A stretch of DNA of 64,000 nt from Actinomadura violacea (GCF_017573465.1 NZ_JAGEPF010000008.1:186001-250000); one strand, 5' to 3'; positions 27,612 to 36,060 are shown, numbered from the stretch's first letter. Program-made: numbers and translations. The notes: generated by a model from the sequence alone, not told the origin.

Positions 27612-28532
27612 ATGAACGCTGACCTCTCCCTGGCGGGCCGCACCGCCGTCGTCACCGGCGCGGGCGCCGGGCTGGGCCGCGCCGAGGCCCTCGCGCTCGC
27701 CGCGCAGGGCGCCAACGTCGTCGTCAACGACGTGGGCCCGGCCGCCGAGAAGGTCGTCGCCGAGATCACCGGCGCGGGCGGGAACGCGATCGCGGTCACC
27801 GGGGACGTCGGCGACTGGTCGATGGGCGACACCCTCGTCTCCGCCGCCGTCGACACCTACGGCTCGCTGGACGTGCTGGTCAACAACGCCGGCGTGCTGC
27901 GCGACAAGATGCTGTTCAACCTGTCCGAGTCCGACTGGGACGACGTCATCCACGTCCACCTGAAGGGGCACGCGGCGGTGTCGCGCGCCGCGGCCGTGCA
28001 CTGGCGGGCGGCGAGCAAGGCCGCCGGCGGCCCGGTCTACGGCCGCGTGGTCAACACCGCGTCCGAGGCGTTCCTGTTCGGGTCGGCGGGCCAGCCGAAC
28101 TACTCCGCCGCGAAGGCCGGCATCGTCGCGCTGACCCTGTCCACGTCCGCGGGCCTCGGCCGGTACGGGGTGCGCGCCAACGCGATCTGCCCGCGCGCGC
28201 GCACGTCGATGACCGAGGCGACCTTCGGCGAGGGCACCTCCCCCGGCGGCCTGGACGCGATGGCGCCCGAGCGCGTCGGCACGTTCGTCGGCTACCTCGC
28301 CTCGCCCGCCGCGGAGAAGATCAGCGGCCAGGTGTTCATCGTGTACGGCGACATGGTCGCGCTGATGGCCGCGCCGGTCGTCGAGCAGAAGTTCACCGCC
28401 GGGAACGGCGTGTTCTCCGTCGAGGAGTTCGGCGCGCAGGTCACCCCGTACTTCGAGGGACGCGACCCGCACAGGACCTACGCGGCCTACAGCGTCGCCA
28501 AGCTGGACGACACCGGCACCAACGCCCGCTGA
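27612..28532 (+). CDS. chsB1: ChsB1/Hsd4A-like 3-hydroxyacyl-CoA (17-beta-hydroxysteroid) dehydrogenase
   Basis: 306 aa from ATG 27612 with GGGAGC upstream. SDR of the MFE-2 dehydrogenase type: VVTGAGAGLGRAEALALAAQ, VNNAGVLRDKMLFNLSESDW, catalytic NTASEAFLFGSAGQPNYSAAKAG, and a C-terminal extension beyond a normal SDR. In mycobacteria ChsB1 (Hsd4A) oxidises the beta-hydroxyl of steroid side-chain CoA esters, between hydratase and thiolase. It diverges from fadD19 under a shared control region, fitting one pathway step set. Confidence 0.87.
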   Translation: MNADLSLAGRTAVVTGAGAGLGRAEALALAAQGANVVVNDVGPAAEKVVAEITGAGGNAIAVTGDVGDWSMGDTLVSAAVDTYGSLDVLVNNAGVLRDKMLFNLSESDWDDVIHVHLKGHAAVSRAAAVHWRAASKAAGGPVYGRVVNTASEAFLFGSAGQPNYSAAKAGIVALTLSTSAGLGRYGVRANAICPRARTSMTEATFGEGTSPGGLDAMAPERVGTFVGYLASPAAEKISGQVFIVYGDMVALMAAPVVEQKFTAGNGVFSVEEFGAQVTPYFEGRDPHRTYAAYSVAKLDDTGTNAR

Positions 28533-28541
28533 CCGGCACGT

Positions 28542-28578
28542 CCGAAGGCCGCCCCCGGCGCGGAGGGGCGGCCTTCGG
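28542..28578 (+). terminator. Strong hairpin after chsB1
   Basis: CCGAAGGCCGCCCC (28542-28555) and GGGGCGGCCTTCGG (28565-28578) form a perfect 14-bp stem with a 9-base loop, 10 bp after the chsB1 stop and facing the convergent HSD gene. Confidence 0.8.
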
Positions 28579-28593
28579 CGCTTTCGGCAGCCT

Positions 28594-28657
28594 TTCAGAA
28601 GACGGTGCCGCTCAGAAGACGGTGCGGCTCAGAAGACGGTGCAGCTCAGAATACGGA
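28594..28657. repeat. 17-bp tandem repeat across the 3' end of the HSD gene
   Basis: Three full units close to CTCAGAAGACGGTGCGG (28594-28610, 28611-28627, 28628-28644) are followed by a partial, slightly diverged unit (28645-28657) that contains the stop codon of the minus-strand HSD gene. Read on the minus strand each unit encodes the end of a Thr-Val-Phe-stop. The gene end appears to have been duplicated outward. Confidence 0.75.
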
Positions 28658-29422
28658 TGGGCCCCGCAGGGTGGCCTCGGCCCCGCCGTCCACGTAGACG
28701 ACCTGGCCCGCCATGTGCGAGTTCGCCGGCGACACCAGCCAGGCCAGCGCCTCGGCGATCACGATGGGGTCGGCGTACCCGTTCAGCGGCATCGGCACCG
28801 CCTCGTTCATGATCTTGAACATCTTCTCGTCCTCGAACAGCGGCGCGCTCATCGGCGTCCGGACGACGCCCGGCGCGACCGCGTTCAGCGGGATGCCCGC
28901 GCCCGCCCACTCCGGCGACACCGACACGCGCCGCAGCCACTGCGCCAGCGCCGACTTCGACGACGGGTACAGCTTGTTGCCCTTCCCGCTCTCCAGCACC
29001 CGGTCCGCCGCCGCGAGCGCGGCGGGCTCGTCGCCCTCCAGGCAGGCGCGCAGCACCGCGTCGTCCAGCGGCTGCGTCCCGGAGATCGACCCGACCACGG
29101 CGGCGCGCGGCGCCCGCGCCTCGGCGAGCGCGGGGCGCAGGCCGTCCAGCAGCGCGACCGCGCCGAAGTAGTTGACCTGGACGGTCAGCGGCGTCGGCCC
29201 GGTGACCCCGGCGCAGGCGACGGCGCCGTCGAGCGCGCCGCCGGAGCGTTCCAGCACCTCCGCGACGGCCTGGATCCGGCCCTCGGCGGTGCTGAGGTCG
29301 GCGCACACCTCGGCGTCGCGCAGATCGACCCCGACGACCTCGTCGCCCTGCTCGCGCAGCAGCTCCGCAAGCGTCTTCCCGATGCCCGAGGCCGACCCGC
29401 TCACGGCGATGGTGCGTCCCAT
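28646..29422 (-). CDS. 3-alpha-hydroxysteroid dehydrogenase / carbonyl reductase-like SDR
   Basis: 258 aa, ATG 29422. Unlike ordinary SDRs it has the layout of the 257-aa Comamonas testosteroni 3-alpha-HSD/carbonyl reductase: GSASGIGKT nucleotide motif, the run GVDLRDAEVCADLSTAEGR, VNYFGAVALLDGL, an inserted helix before the catalytic YPSSK, APGVVRTPM and a short tail ending RGPSVF. The family interconverts 3-alpha-hydroxyl and 3-keto steroids. Its presence beside the KstR-like regulator suggests the cell handles 3-alpha-hydroxy steroids such as bile acids or androsterone. Exact substrate is inferred from similarity by eye. Confidence 0.8.
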   Translation of the reverse strand: MGRTIAVSGSASGIGKTLAELLREQGDEVVGVDLRDAEVCADLSTAEGRIQAVAEVLERSGGALDGAVACAGVTGPTPLTVQVNYFGAVALLDGLRPALAEARAPRAAVVGSISGTQPLDDAVLRACLEGDEPAALAAADRVLESGKGNKLYPSSKSALAQWLRRVSVSPEWAGAGIPLNAVAPGVVRTPMSAPLFEDEKMFKIMNEAVPMPLNGYADPIVIAEALAWLVSPANSHMAGQVVYVDGGAEATLRGPSVF

Positions 29423-29480
29423 GTACGACTTCCTTTCGAGTGTCCCAAGACGGTCCGGACGGCCCGGCCGCCCGGGCGGG

Positions 29481-30227
29481 CTACATGTGCGAGCCGCCGT
29501 CGACGCGCAGCTCGGCGCCGGTCAGGTAGCCGGCGTCGGACGACGCGGCGAACGCGATGACGGACGCGATCTGCGCCGGGTCGGCGACCCCGAACGGCGC
29601 GACGATCCGCGCGAAGTAGCTGAGGTCGATCCCCTTGGGGAACATGTCCGCCCTGGTCAGCGGGGTGTTGACGGTTCCCGGGGAGATCGGCACGACGCGG
29701 ATGCGGCGGGCCGACAGCTCGGCGGCGAGGCTCAGCGAGAACGCCAGCACGGCGCCCTTGGACGCCGCGTACGCCGTCATGTACGGGTTGCCCTGCGTCG
29801 CCGACAGCGACGAGGTGTTGATGATGACGCCGGTGCCGTCGGGCAGGTGCTTGAGCGCCTCGCGGCAGAACAGCGCGGTGCCGACCATGTTGACGGTGAA
29901 GATCCGGGTGAGGTCCTCGGCCGACAGCGTCTCGATCGGGGTGGTCTTGTGCACGCCCGCGACGTTGACGAGGACGTCGATGCCGCCGAGCGTGTCCGCC
30001 GCGCCCGCGACCGCGGCGATCACGGCGGGCTCGTCGGTGACGTCGGCGACCCGCGTGGCGATGGTGCCCGGCCCCGCGGCGCCGGCGGCGGTCTCGGCGA
30101 GCCCGTCCGCGGACAGGTCCACCGCGTAGACCGCGGCGCCCTCGGCGGCGAGCCGGTGCGCGGTGGCCCGCCCGATGCCGGACGCGGCGCCGGTGAGCAG
30201 CACTTTCACGCCGTCATAGCGATTCAT
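29481..30227 (-). CDS. Classical short-chain dehydrogenase
   Basis: 248 aa, ATG 30227. TGAASGIGRATA, NVAGVHKT (Val in place of the second Asn of NNAG), Ser in NTSSLSA, YAASKGAVLAF and C-terminal LRVDGGSHM. It lies 58 bp upstream of the 3-alpha-HSD-like gene on the same strand, so the two are likely one operon, perhaps acting on two hydroxyls of the same steroid (e.g. 7- or 12-hydroxyl; inference). A copy of the 15-bp motif lies 42 bp upstream of the start. Confidence 0.83.
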   Translation of the reverse strand: MNRYDGVKVLLTGAASGIGRATAHRLAAEGAAVYAVDLSADGLAETAAGAAGPGTIATRVADVTDEPAVIAAVAGAADTLGGIDVLVNVAGVHKTTPIETLSAEDLTRIFTVNMVGTALFCREALKHLPDGTGVIINTSSLSATQGNPYMTAYAASKGAVLAFSLSLAAELSARRIRVVPISPGTVNTPLTRADMFPKGIDLSYFARIVAPFGVADPAQIASVIAFAASSDAGYLTGAELRVDGGSHM

Positions 30228-30268
30228 GCCGGAACGCTAACCGCGGTCCGGCGCGCCCGCCGGGACGG

Positions 30269-30283
30269 TCCCGATGAACGGGA
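30269..30283. promoter_or_regulatory. 15-bp steroid-cluster motif upstream of the SDR/3-alpha-HSD operon
   Basis: TCCCGATGAACGGGA has perfect outer arms (TCCCG/CGGGA) around a five-base centre, in the 60-bp gap between the SDR start (30227) and the TetR stop (30288). A second small palindrome, CGGGACGGTCCCG (30261-30273), overlaps it. Confidence 0.5.
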
Positions 30284-30287
30284 GCGT

Positions 30288-30926
30288 CTACTCCGCCGCG
30301 TCCCCCGGGGGCTTGCGCGGGGCGTTGGAGCGGGGTGCGAGCAGCAGCTTGCAGGCCAGCCGGATGTCGGTCTCGACGTCCGCCATGGACGCGCGCCCGT
30401 TCAGGCTCGACTGCAGCACGCCGTACCAGCACTGCATCAGCAGCCGGACGAGCGTGACGTCCTGCGCGGTCGGCACCTCGATGCCGACGGCGCGCAGCAG
30501 GATCTCGCGGAAGGTGTTGTCGATGTGGACGGTGTCGGCGACCGTCGCGACGTGCGCGGTGTTGGACGCGTGCAGCATCGACGTCGACAGCACCGGCTGC
30601 GCCATCAGGTACCGGCTGGCCTGCACGAGCAGGTCGGCGACGGCCTCCTCGGGGGCGGTGCCGGCGGCGGGCTCGGTGACCTGGTCGCGGAGCCGGTCGA
30701 CCTGCGCGGCCATGACGCCGGTGAACAGGTGCACCTTCGACGGGAAGTACCGGTACAGGGTGCCGATCGCGACCCCGGCGGCCTTCGCCACCTCGTGCAT
30801 CTGGACGCGTTCGAGGGACTTCTCCGCGCCGATGCGCGCCGCCGCGCGCAGGATGCGCTGGCGGCGGTCGTGCTGCTCGGGTGAGCTCGGCTCGGCGGAC
30901 AGCCTCGCCGACGCGATCCTCGCCAC
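30288..30926 (-). CDS. kstR: KstR-like TetR family repressor
   Basis: 212 aa from GTG 30926, preceded by GGGGGAGACACC. The DNA-binding domain (residues ~20-75: RRQRILRAAARIGAEKSLER, then MHEVAKAAGVAIGTLYRYFP, SKVHLF) closely follows mycobacterial KstR, the cholesterol-catabolism repressor released by a steroid-CoA thioester. The C-terminal helices end in SMADVETDIRLACKLLLAP, again KstR-like. It lies centrally in the steroid cluster, divergent from kstD. KstR-like boxes are seen at the fadD19 promoter. Whether this protein also binds the 15-bp TCCCGCTSASCGGGA motif is open. Confidence 0.85.
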   Translation of the reverse strand: MARIASARLSAEPSSPEQHDRRQRILRAAARIGAEKSLERVQMHEVAKAAGVAIGTLYRYFPSKVHLFTGVMAAQVDRLRDQVTEPAAGTAPEEAVADLLVQASRYLMAQPVLSTSMLHASNTAHVATVADTVHIDNTFREILLRAVGIEVPTAQDVTLVRLLMQCWYGVLQSSLNGRASMADVETDIRLACKLLLAPRSNAPRKPPGDAAE

Positions 30927-31022
30927 GGTGTCTCCCCCATGGTCCTTCCGGTGCCCGCACGGTCCTTTCCCGTACCGACAAGGAACAATATCCGGAGTCC
31001 CGGCACGTCCCGCGATCGTCGA

Positions 31023-31037
31023 TACCGGTCAGTGGGA
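31023..31037. promoter_or_regulatory. 15-bp motif variant in the kstR-kstD divergent promoter
   Basis: TACCGGTCAGTGGGA matches the motif at 11 of 15 positions and lies in the 186-bp divergent gap, about 30 bp upstream of a possible -10 (TTACCT, 31067-31072) for kstD. The rest of the gap shows no further feature. Confidence 0.4.
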
Positions 31038-31112
31038 CCGGGCGTCCCGGTGCGCCGCGCCCCCGCTTACCTTGTGGCCGCGCCAGCACCCGAGGCTCGA
31101 AGGGGACGTCAC

Positions 31113-32639
31113 GTGGGAAACGCCGGGGAATCGTGGGACGACGAATACGACGTGGTCGTGGCCGGTTCGGGGGCCGGCGCGATGGCGGGGGCGCTCGCGG
31201 CGGCCTCCGGCGGGCTGCGGACGGCGGTGCTGGAGAAGACCGGGGTGCTCGGCGGGACGTCGGCGTACTCGGGTTCGGCGATCTGGCTGCCCGGCACGCG
31301 GGTGCAGGAGCGGGCCGGGATCGGCGACTCGGCCGGGTCGGCGCGCACCTACCTGCGGGCGCTGATCGGCGACGGCACCGCCGCGCACCGGGAGGCGTTC
31401 CTGGAGACGGCCCCCGAACTGGTGGAGTTCCTGGAGCGGGACCCCGCGATCGAGTTCGAGTTCCAGCCGTTCCCCGACTACTACGACGCGCCCGGCCGCA
31501 TGGACATGGGCCGCTCGTTCGTCCCGCTGCCGCTGCCCGCCGAGCGGCTCGGTGAGCGGGCCGGGCTCGTCCGGCCGCCGGTCGACCGGGACCGGGCGGG
31601 GCGCGGGCATTCGGCGTCCAAGCCGCTGGTGCAGGGCCGGGCGCTGATCGGCCGGCTGCTGCTGGCGATCACCGAGACGGGCAACGGCGACGTCCGCACC
31701 GGCACCGCGCTGACGGACCTGGTCGTCGAGGACGGCCGGGTCACCGGCGTGGTCGCGGCGACGGCGGACGGCCCGGTCCGGCTCCGGGCCCGGCGCGGCG
31801 TGCTGCTCGCGGCCGGGGGGTTCGAGTCGTCGGCCGAGTTGCGCGGCGAGCGGGCCGTCCCCGGCGGCGCGGGCTGGACGATGGCCCCGGACGGCGCCAA
31901 CACCGGCGACGCGATCACCGCGGCGACCGCGATCGGCGCGGCGACGGGCCTGCTCGACCAGGCGTGGTTCTGCCCCGGCGTGCTGACGCCGGACGGGCTG
32001 CCCGCGTTCACGCTCGGCTTCCGCGGCGGCCTCATCGTGGACGGCGCGGGCCGCCGGTTCGCCAACGAGTCCCTGCCGTACGACCAGATGGGGCGGCGGC
32101 TCGCGGCGGCCGAGGGACCGTTCCATCTGATCTTCGACGCCCGCTCGAAGGGGCTGCCGGCGATCTCCGTCCCGCCGGTGGCGCTGGAGGAGCAGGTCGC
32201 GTCGGGCAGGTGGATCGAGGCGGGCTCGCTCGCCGAGCTCGCCGCCAGGACCGGCCTTCCCGCCGACGCGCTCGCCGCGACCGTGGAACGGTTCAACGGC
32301 TTCGCCGCGAAGGGCGTCGACGAGGACTTCCACCGCGGCGAGGACCCCTACGACCTGTTCTTCACCGGCGGTAAGCCGGGCCTCGGCCCGGTCGGCGAGC
32401 CGCCGTACTACGCGGCGGAGATCGTGCTCAGCGACCTCGGGACGAAGGGCGGCCTGCGCACCGACCCCGACGCCCGCGTCCTCGACGGCTCGGACCGCCC
32501 CGTCCCCGGCCTCTACGCCGCGGGCAACACCAGCGCTTCGTTCACCGGCCCCGTCTACCCCGGGCCGGGCATCCCGATCGGATCGGCGATGGCCTTCGCC
32601 TACCGCGCCGTCCAGGACATGAGGAGGAACCGCACTTGA
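31113..32639 (+). CDS. kstD: 3-ketosteroid delta-1-dehydrogenase family flavoprotein (KstD-like)
   Basis: 508 aa from GTG 31113 with AGGGG about 8 bp upstream. FAD-binding GSGAGAMAGALAAASGG, VLEKTGVLGGTSAYSGSAIW near the N-terminus, a substrate region with many Tyr/Pro residues, and C-terminal GNTSASFTGPVYPGPGIPIG closing the FAD site as in KstDs. The reaction is dehydrogenation of ring A at C1-C2, which together with KshA opens ring B. Length is at the short end of the family (about 510-565). Relatives include delta4-dehydrogenases, so the exact position is likely but not certain. It overlaps the next gene by 4 bp. Confidence 0.87.
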   Translation: MGNAGESWDDEYDVVVAGSGAGAMAGALAAASGGLRTAVLEKTGVLGGTSAYSGSAIWLPGTRVQERAGIGDSAGSARTYLRALIGDGTAAHREAFLETAPELVEFLERDPAIEFEFQPFPDYYDAPGRMDMGRSFVPLPLPAERLGERAGLVRPPVDRDRAGRGHSASKPLVQGRALIGRLLLAITETGNGDVRTGTALTDLVVEDGRVTGVVAATADGPVRLRARRGVLLAAGGFESSAELRGERAVPGGAGWTMAPDGANTGDAITAATAIGAATGLLDQAWFCPGVLTPDGLPAFTLGFRGGLIVDGAGRRFANESLPYDQMGRRLAAAEGPFHLIFDARSKGLPAISVPPVALEEQVASGRWIEAGSLAELAARTGLPADALAATVERFNGFAAKGVDEDFHRGEDPYDLFFTGGKPGLGPVGEPPYYAAEIVLSDLGTKGGLRTDPDARVLDGSDRPVPGLYAAGNTSASFTGPVYPGPGIPIGSAMAFAYRAVQDMRRNRT

Positions 32640-33799
32640 CTTCAGCCAGGGGGCGCGCGGCCGCGATCGCGGCCGCCGCCGTCACCGCGGCCGGCCTCGC
32701 CACCGCGCTTCCAGCCCAAGCCGACCCGGGTCACCGGGGGACGCTGCTCTCCAGCCGGCCGCTGCACACCGCGGCGGCGCTGCCGTCCGCCTCGTCCACC
32801 CGCGCGATCAGCTACGTCTCGGAGGGCGTCGGCGGCAAGCGCATCACGGTCACGGGCACCGTCGCCGTGCCGAAGGGCAAGGCGCCGCGCGGCGGCTGGC
32901 CCGTGCTCAGCTGGGCGCACGGCACGACCGGCACCGCCGACGCGTGCGCGCCGTCCCGCGACACCGCCGACGGCCCCGCGCACGACTACCTGTCGATCAC
33001 CGAGGGCTACCTCGACAAGTGGGTGGCGCGCGGGTTCGCCGTCGTCCAGACCGACTACGAGGGCATGGGCACGCCCGGCGGGCACCCGTACCTGAACGGC
33101 GTGAGCGAGGCGAACACCGTCCTCGACATCGTCCGCGCCGCGCACCGCGTCGACCCGCACATCGGCCGGAACTTCTACGTCGCCGGCCACAGCCAGGGCG
33201 GGCAGGCGACGCTGTTCACCGCCGCCGCGAAGAAGGCCGGCGACGTCCGGCTGAAGGGCGCCGTGTCGATCGCGCCCGGCTCGCACATGGCCGAGACGGC
33301 GCAGTACGTCCGGACGGGCTACCCGGGCGCGGAGCTGGCGGTGCCGTTCCTGTTCGTCCAGCTCAACGGGGTGAAGGCGGCGGACCCGTCGTTCCACCCG
33401 GAGGACCTGCTGACCTCGGCGGCCGCGAAGGTGCTGGAGTCCGGGCAGCGCGACGCGTGCCTCGCCCAGCTGAGGGAGGCCGGTTCGTCGATCCCGCCGA
33501 AGGAGGTCTTCCGCCCGGACGCCGACCTGACCGCGTTCGACGCCTACTACAACGCGCAGGAGCCGAGCGCCCTCGACCTGCGCGTGCCGACGTTCGTCGC
33601 GCAGGGAACCGCCGACACGTCGGTCTCGCCCGCCGCGACGAAGGGCGTCGTGGCCGACCTGTGCAAGCGGTACCCGGACATCTCCTACCGCGAGTACGAG
33701 GGCGCCGACCACCGCGCCAGCATCGGCGCGTCCTTCGACGACGCCTTCAGGTTCGTCCAGGCCGTGCAGTCCGGCCGCCAGCCCGCCGGCACCTGCTGA
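32636..33799 (+). CDS. Secreted alpha/beta-hydrolase lipase
   Basis: 387 aa from TTG 32636, with GAGGAGG well spaced upstream and the start overlapping the kstD stop. A Sec signal peptide (AAAIAAAAVTAAGLATALPAQA) ends near residue 29. The mature protein is a secretory-lipase type hydrolase: SWAHGTTGTAD oxyanion region, nucleophile GHSQGGQATLF, acidic residue near GTADTSV and His in EGADHRASI; two Cys pairs suggest a disulfide. Co-translation with kstD suggests it releases sterols from esters outside the cell (inference). Confidence 0.85.
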   Translation: MTSARGRAAAIAAAAVTAAGLATALPAQADPGHRGTLLSSRPLHTAAALPSASSTRAISYVSEGVGGKRITVTGTVAVPKGKAPRGGWPVLSWAHGTTGTADACAPSRDTADGPAHDYLSITEGYLDKWVARGFAVVQTDYEGMGTPGGHPYLNGVSEANTVLDIVRAAHRVDPHIGRNFYVAGHSQGGQATLFTAAAKKAGDVRLKGAVSIAPGSHMAETAQYVRTGYPGAELAVPFLFVQLNGVKAADPSFHPEDLLTSAAAKVLESGQRDACLAQLREAGSSIPPKEVFRPDADLTAFDAYYNAQEPSALDLRVPTFVAQGTADTSVSPAATKGVVADLCKRYPDISYREYEGADHRASIGASFDDAFRFVQAVQSGRQPAGTC

Positions 33800-33806
33800 C
33801 GGCTCC

Positions 33807-33842
33807 GGCGCGCCGTCCCCTCAGCCCGGGGGGCGGCGCGCC
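33807..33842. terminator. Bidirectional GC hairpin between convergent genes
   Basis: GGCGCGCCG plus TCCCC on the left pairs with GGGGG plus CGGCGCGCC on the right (one G-T pair) around an 8-base loop, 7 bp after the lipase stop and ending 6 bp before the methyltransferase stop. Confidence 0.8.
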
Positions 33843-33847
33843 GCGCG

Positions 33848-34690
33848 TCATTTGACCAGGACGCCGCCGTACTCGCAGAGGTCGGGGTGGCTCTTGGACG
33901 CGCCCGAGAACCGGACGAGCTCGGCGGGCACGGGCGCGAGCGGCGGCTGGTCCGGGTCGGGCCGCCAGTCCCGGATGTCGACCAGGCCCGGCTCGACGGG
34001 CGCCGGGCCGGCGAGGAGCGCGTCGACCTCCTCGCGGCTGCGGGTCCGCCACGGCATGCCCGCGCCGTTCGCGCGGGCGTCCATCTCGGTGCGGCGCTCC
34101 GGGTCGGACGAGGTGATCTGGGTGAACACCAGGTGGCTGCCGGGCACGGCGCGGTCCAGGACGGCGTGCACGACGCCGCGGGGGTCGTCGCCGTCCAGCA
34201 GATGGTGCCCGATCGACAGGTAGAGGACGGCGAGCGGCTCGGAGAAGTCGATCAGCCGCCGGGTGTCGGGGTGGGCGAGGACCGCGCCGGTGTCGCGCAT
34301 GTCGCCGTTGATGACCGTGGTGCTGCCGTCGCCGGCGAGGAGCGCGCGGCCGTGCGCGAGCACGATCGGGTCGATGTCGACGTAGACGACGCGGGCGTCC
34401 GGCGCGAACCGCCGCGCGACCTGGTGGACGTTGTCGTTGGTCGGCAGCCCGCAGCCCATGTCGATGAACTGGCGGATGCCCGCCTCCTGCGTGAGGTACC
34501 GCACCGCCCGGTAGAGGAACAGCCGGTTCTCCCGCGAGATGTCGACGATCTCGGGGAACGCGGGCAGGTGGGCGAGCGCGAACCGGCGGTCGATCTCGTA
34601 GTTGTCCTTGCCGCCGAGCGACCAGCCGTAGATGCGCGCCGAGGCCGGGACGTCCGTGGGGATCGGGATGGCCGGCTGCTCGTCGGTCAT
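33848..34690 (-). CDS. SAM-dependent methyltransferase-like protein (PF04672 family)
   Basis: 280 aa, ATG 34690. The actinomycete-specific family is recognised by SARIYGWSLGGKDNYEIDR at the N-terminus, SAM-binding FIDMGCGLPTNDNVHQVA and VVYVDIDPIVLAHGRALL, then a C-terminal beta region. The number in a typical actinomycete genome is high and their substrates are unknown. It lies between steroid genes but convergent to the lipase, so a steroid role is not implied. A 26-bp perfect palindrome lies 45 bp upstream of its start. Confidence 0.88.
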   Translation of the reverse strand: MTDEQPAIPIPTDVPASARIYGWSLGGKDNYEIDRRFALAHLPAFPEIVDISRENRLFLYRAVRYLTQEAGIRQFIDMGCGLPTNDNVHQVARRFAPDARVVYVDIDPIVLAHGRALLAGDGSTTVINGDMRDTGAVLAHPDTRRLIDFSEPLAVLYLSIGHHLLDGDDPRGVVHAVLDRAVPGSHLVFTQITSSDPERRTEMDARANGAGMPWRTRSREEVDALLAGPAPVEPGLVDIRDWRPDPDQPPLAPVPAELVRFSGASKSHPDLCEYGGVLVK

Positions 34691-34734
34691 GGCGCTGCTC
34701 CGGGCGTCGGGAGAGGACGGAGATCATCACGGTA

Positions 34735-34760
34735 ACCCGTCCCGCGGCCGCGGGACGGGT
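34735..34760. promoter_or_regulatory. 26-bp perfect palindrome upstream of the methyltransferase gene
   Basis: ACCCGTCCCGCGG (34735-34747) is followed without spacer by its exact complement (34748-34760). Read on the minus strand, TACCGT, a possible -10 for the methyltransferase, lies just downstream. An operator for a dimeric regulator is more likely than a terminator because there is no loop. Confidence 0.5.
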
Positions 34761-34790
34761 GAATCGTGAAGAAGATCCACATTCAGCCGG

Positions 34791-34815
34791 GCCGGGCCGG
34801 GACGAGCGGCCCGGC
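34791..34815 (-). terminator. Hairpin after the hsaA-like gene
   Basis: GCCGGGCCG (34791-34799) and CGGCCCGGC (34807-34815) with a 7-base loop lie 12 bp beyond the hsaA stop on the minus strand. Confidence 0.6.
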
Positions 34816-34826
34816 GGGCCGGCGCG

Positions 34827-35993
34827 TCAGACGAGGTTGTCCTCCACGGCGAGGCCGAACTCGCCGCGCCCGTACATCGACAGCGCGTGCTCCACGTCGT
34901 TCGCCACGTGCACGCTGCCCGCGTGCGCGTCCCGCCACGCCCGCTCGATCACGTTCCCGCGGTGCAGCGAGTTGCCGCCCGCCGTCTTGAACAGGATGTC
35001 GATCGCGTCGATCGCCCGCTCGGTGCCGCGCACCTGGTCGCGGCGCGCGCGCAGCCGCAGCTCCATCGGGATCTTCTCGTTGCGGACCGCGTAGTCGTAG
35101 ATCTCCCGGACGTTCCGGTCGGTCTGCAGGATCGCCGCGTCGATCTCCGACGCCGCCCGCGCGACCGCGACCTGCGCGAACTGGTCCTCAACGAACCGGC
35201 CGCCGCCGAGGCTCAGCCGGATCCGGTCGCGCATCCGCGCGACGTACAGGTCGTGGCAGCCCGCCGCCATCCCGATCACGCTCGCCGCGACGGTCGTGGT
35301 GAAGATCGTGCCGAACGGCAGCCGGTACAGCGGCCCGGTGTTGACCTTGCGGCCCGCCGTGCGCAGCTGCGCCTGGTCGAAGTTGCGCATCGCGCGGTGC
35401 GCGGGCACGAACGCCCGGTCCACGACGATGTCGTCGCTGGCCGTGCCGCGCAGCCCCATCGAGTCCCACACCCGGCGGACCTCGTAGTCCGCCTTCGGGA
35501 CCAGCACGGTCATGAAGTCGACCGGACGGCCCTCCGCGCCGACGACCAGCCCGCCGAGCAGCGCCCAGTCCGCGAACTCGCAGCCGGACGAGAACGCCCA
35601 CCGCCCCGACACCTCGAACCCGCCGTCCACCGGGGTCAGCCGGCCGATCGGCGCGTACGACGAGGCGGCGAGGACGTCCGGGCCCGGCCCCCACACCTCG
35701 CGCTGCGCCTCGTCCGGGAACAGCCCGAGATGCCAGGAGTGGACGCCGAGGACCGCGGTCACCCAGCCGGTCGAGCCGCACGCCCCGGAGACCGCCCGGA
35801 CCACCTCGTAGAAGGCGACCGGGTCGTCCTCCGCGCCGCCGTACCGGGACGGCTGCAGCATCCGGAACACGCCGGCGGCGGTGAGCTCCTTCATCGTCTC
35901 GGCCGGGATGCGGCCCTTCTCGTCCACGGACCGGGCCCGCTCGGCGATCCCCGGCAGCAGCTCCCGCACGGCTTCCAGGACCTCGTTGCTCAT
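34827..35993 (-). CDS. hsaA: HsaA-like flavin-dependent monooxygenase (3-HSA hydroxylase, oxygenase component)
   Basis: 388 aa, ATG 35993. Acyl-CoA-dehydrogenase-fold group D monooxygenase: FRMLQPSRYGGAEDDPVAFY, SGACGSTGWVTAVLGVHSWH, GFEVSGRWAFSSGCEFADWA and the C-terminal FKTAGGNSLHRGNVIERAWR are the layout of HsaA, which hydroxylates 3-HSA, the phenolic 9,10-seco product of ring opening, to a catechol. HsaA needs the flavin reductase HsaB, which is not in this window. It diverges from KshA with a motif copy between them. Other members act on different phenols, but context supports steroid ring A. Confidence 0.85.
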   Translation of the reverse strand: MSNEVLEAVRELLPGIAERARSVDEKGRIPAETMKELTAAGVFRMLQPSRYGGAEDDPVAFYEVVRAVSGACGSTGWVTAVLGVHSWHLGLFPDEAQREVWGPGPDVLAASSYAPIGRLTPVDGGFEVSGRWAFSSGCEFADWALLGGLVVGAEGRPVDFMTVLVPKADYEVRRVWDSMGLRGTASDDIVVDRAFVPAHRAMRNFDQAQLRTAGRKVNTGPLYRLPFGTIFTTTVAASVIGMAAGCHDLYVARMRDRIRLSLGGGRFVEDQFAQVAVARAASEIDAAILQTDRNVREIYDYAVRNEKIPMELRLRARRDQVRGTERAIDAIDILFKTAGGNSLHRGNVIERAWRDAHAGSVHVANDVEHALSMYGRGEFGLAVEDNLV

Positions 35994-36060
35994 GCCCGCT
36001 CCTCGCTCCCGCCTTTTCCGTTCCGGCCCTCGCAGGACACCATGTCACCGTGCCGCCGCG

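Noticed and set aside
28594..28657. CRISPR-like short repeats
   Set aside because: Head-to-tail 17-bp units without spacers; no cas genes in the window.
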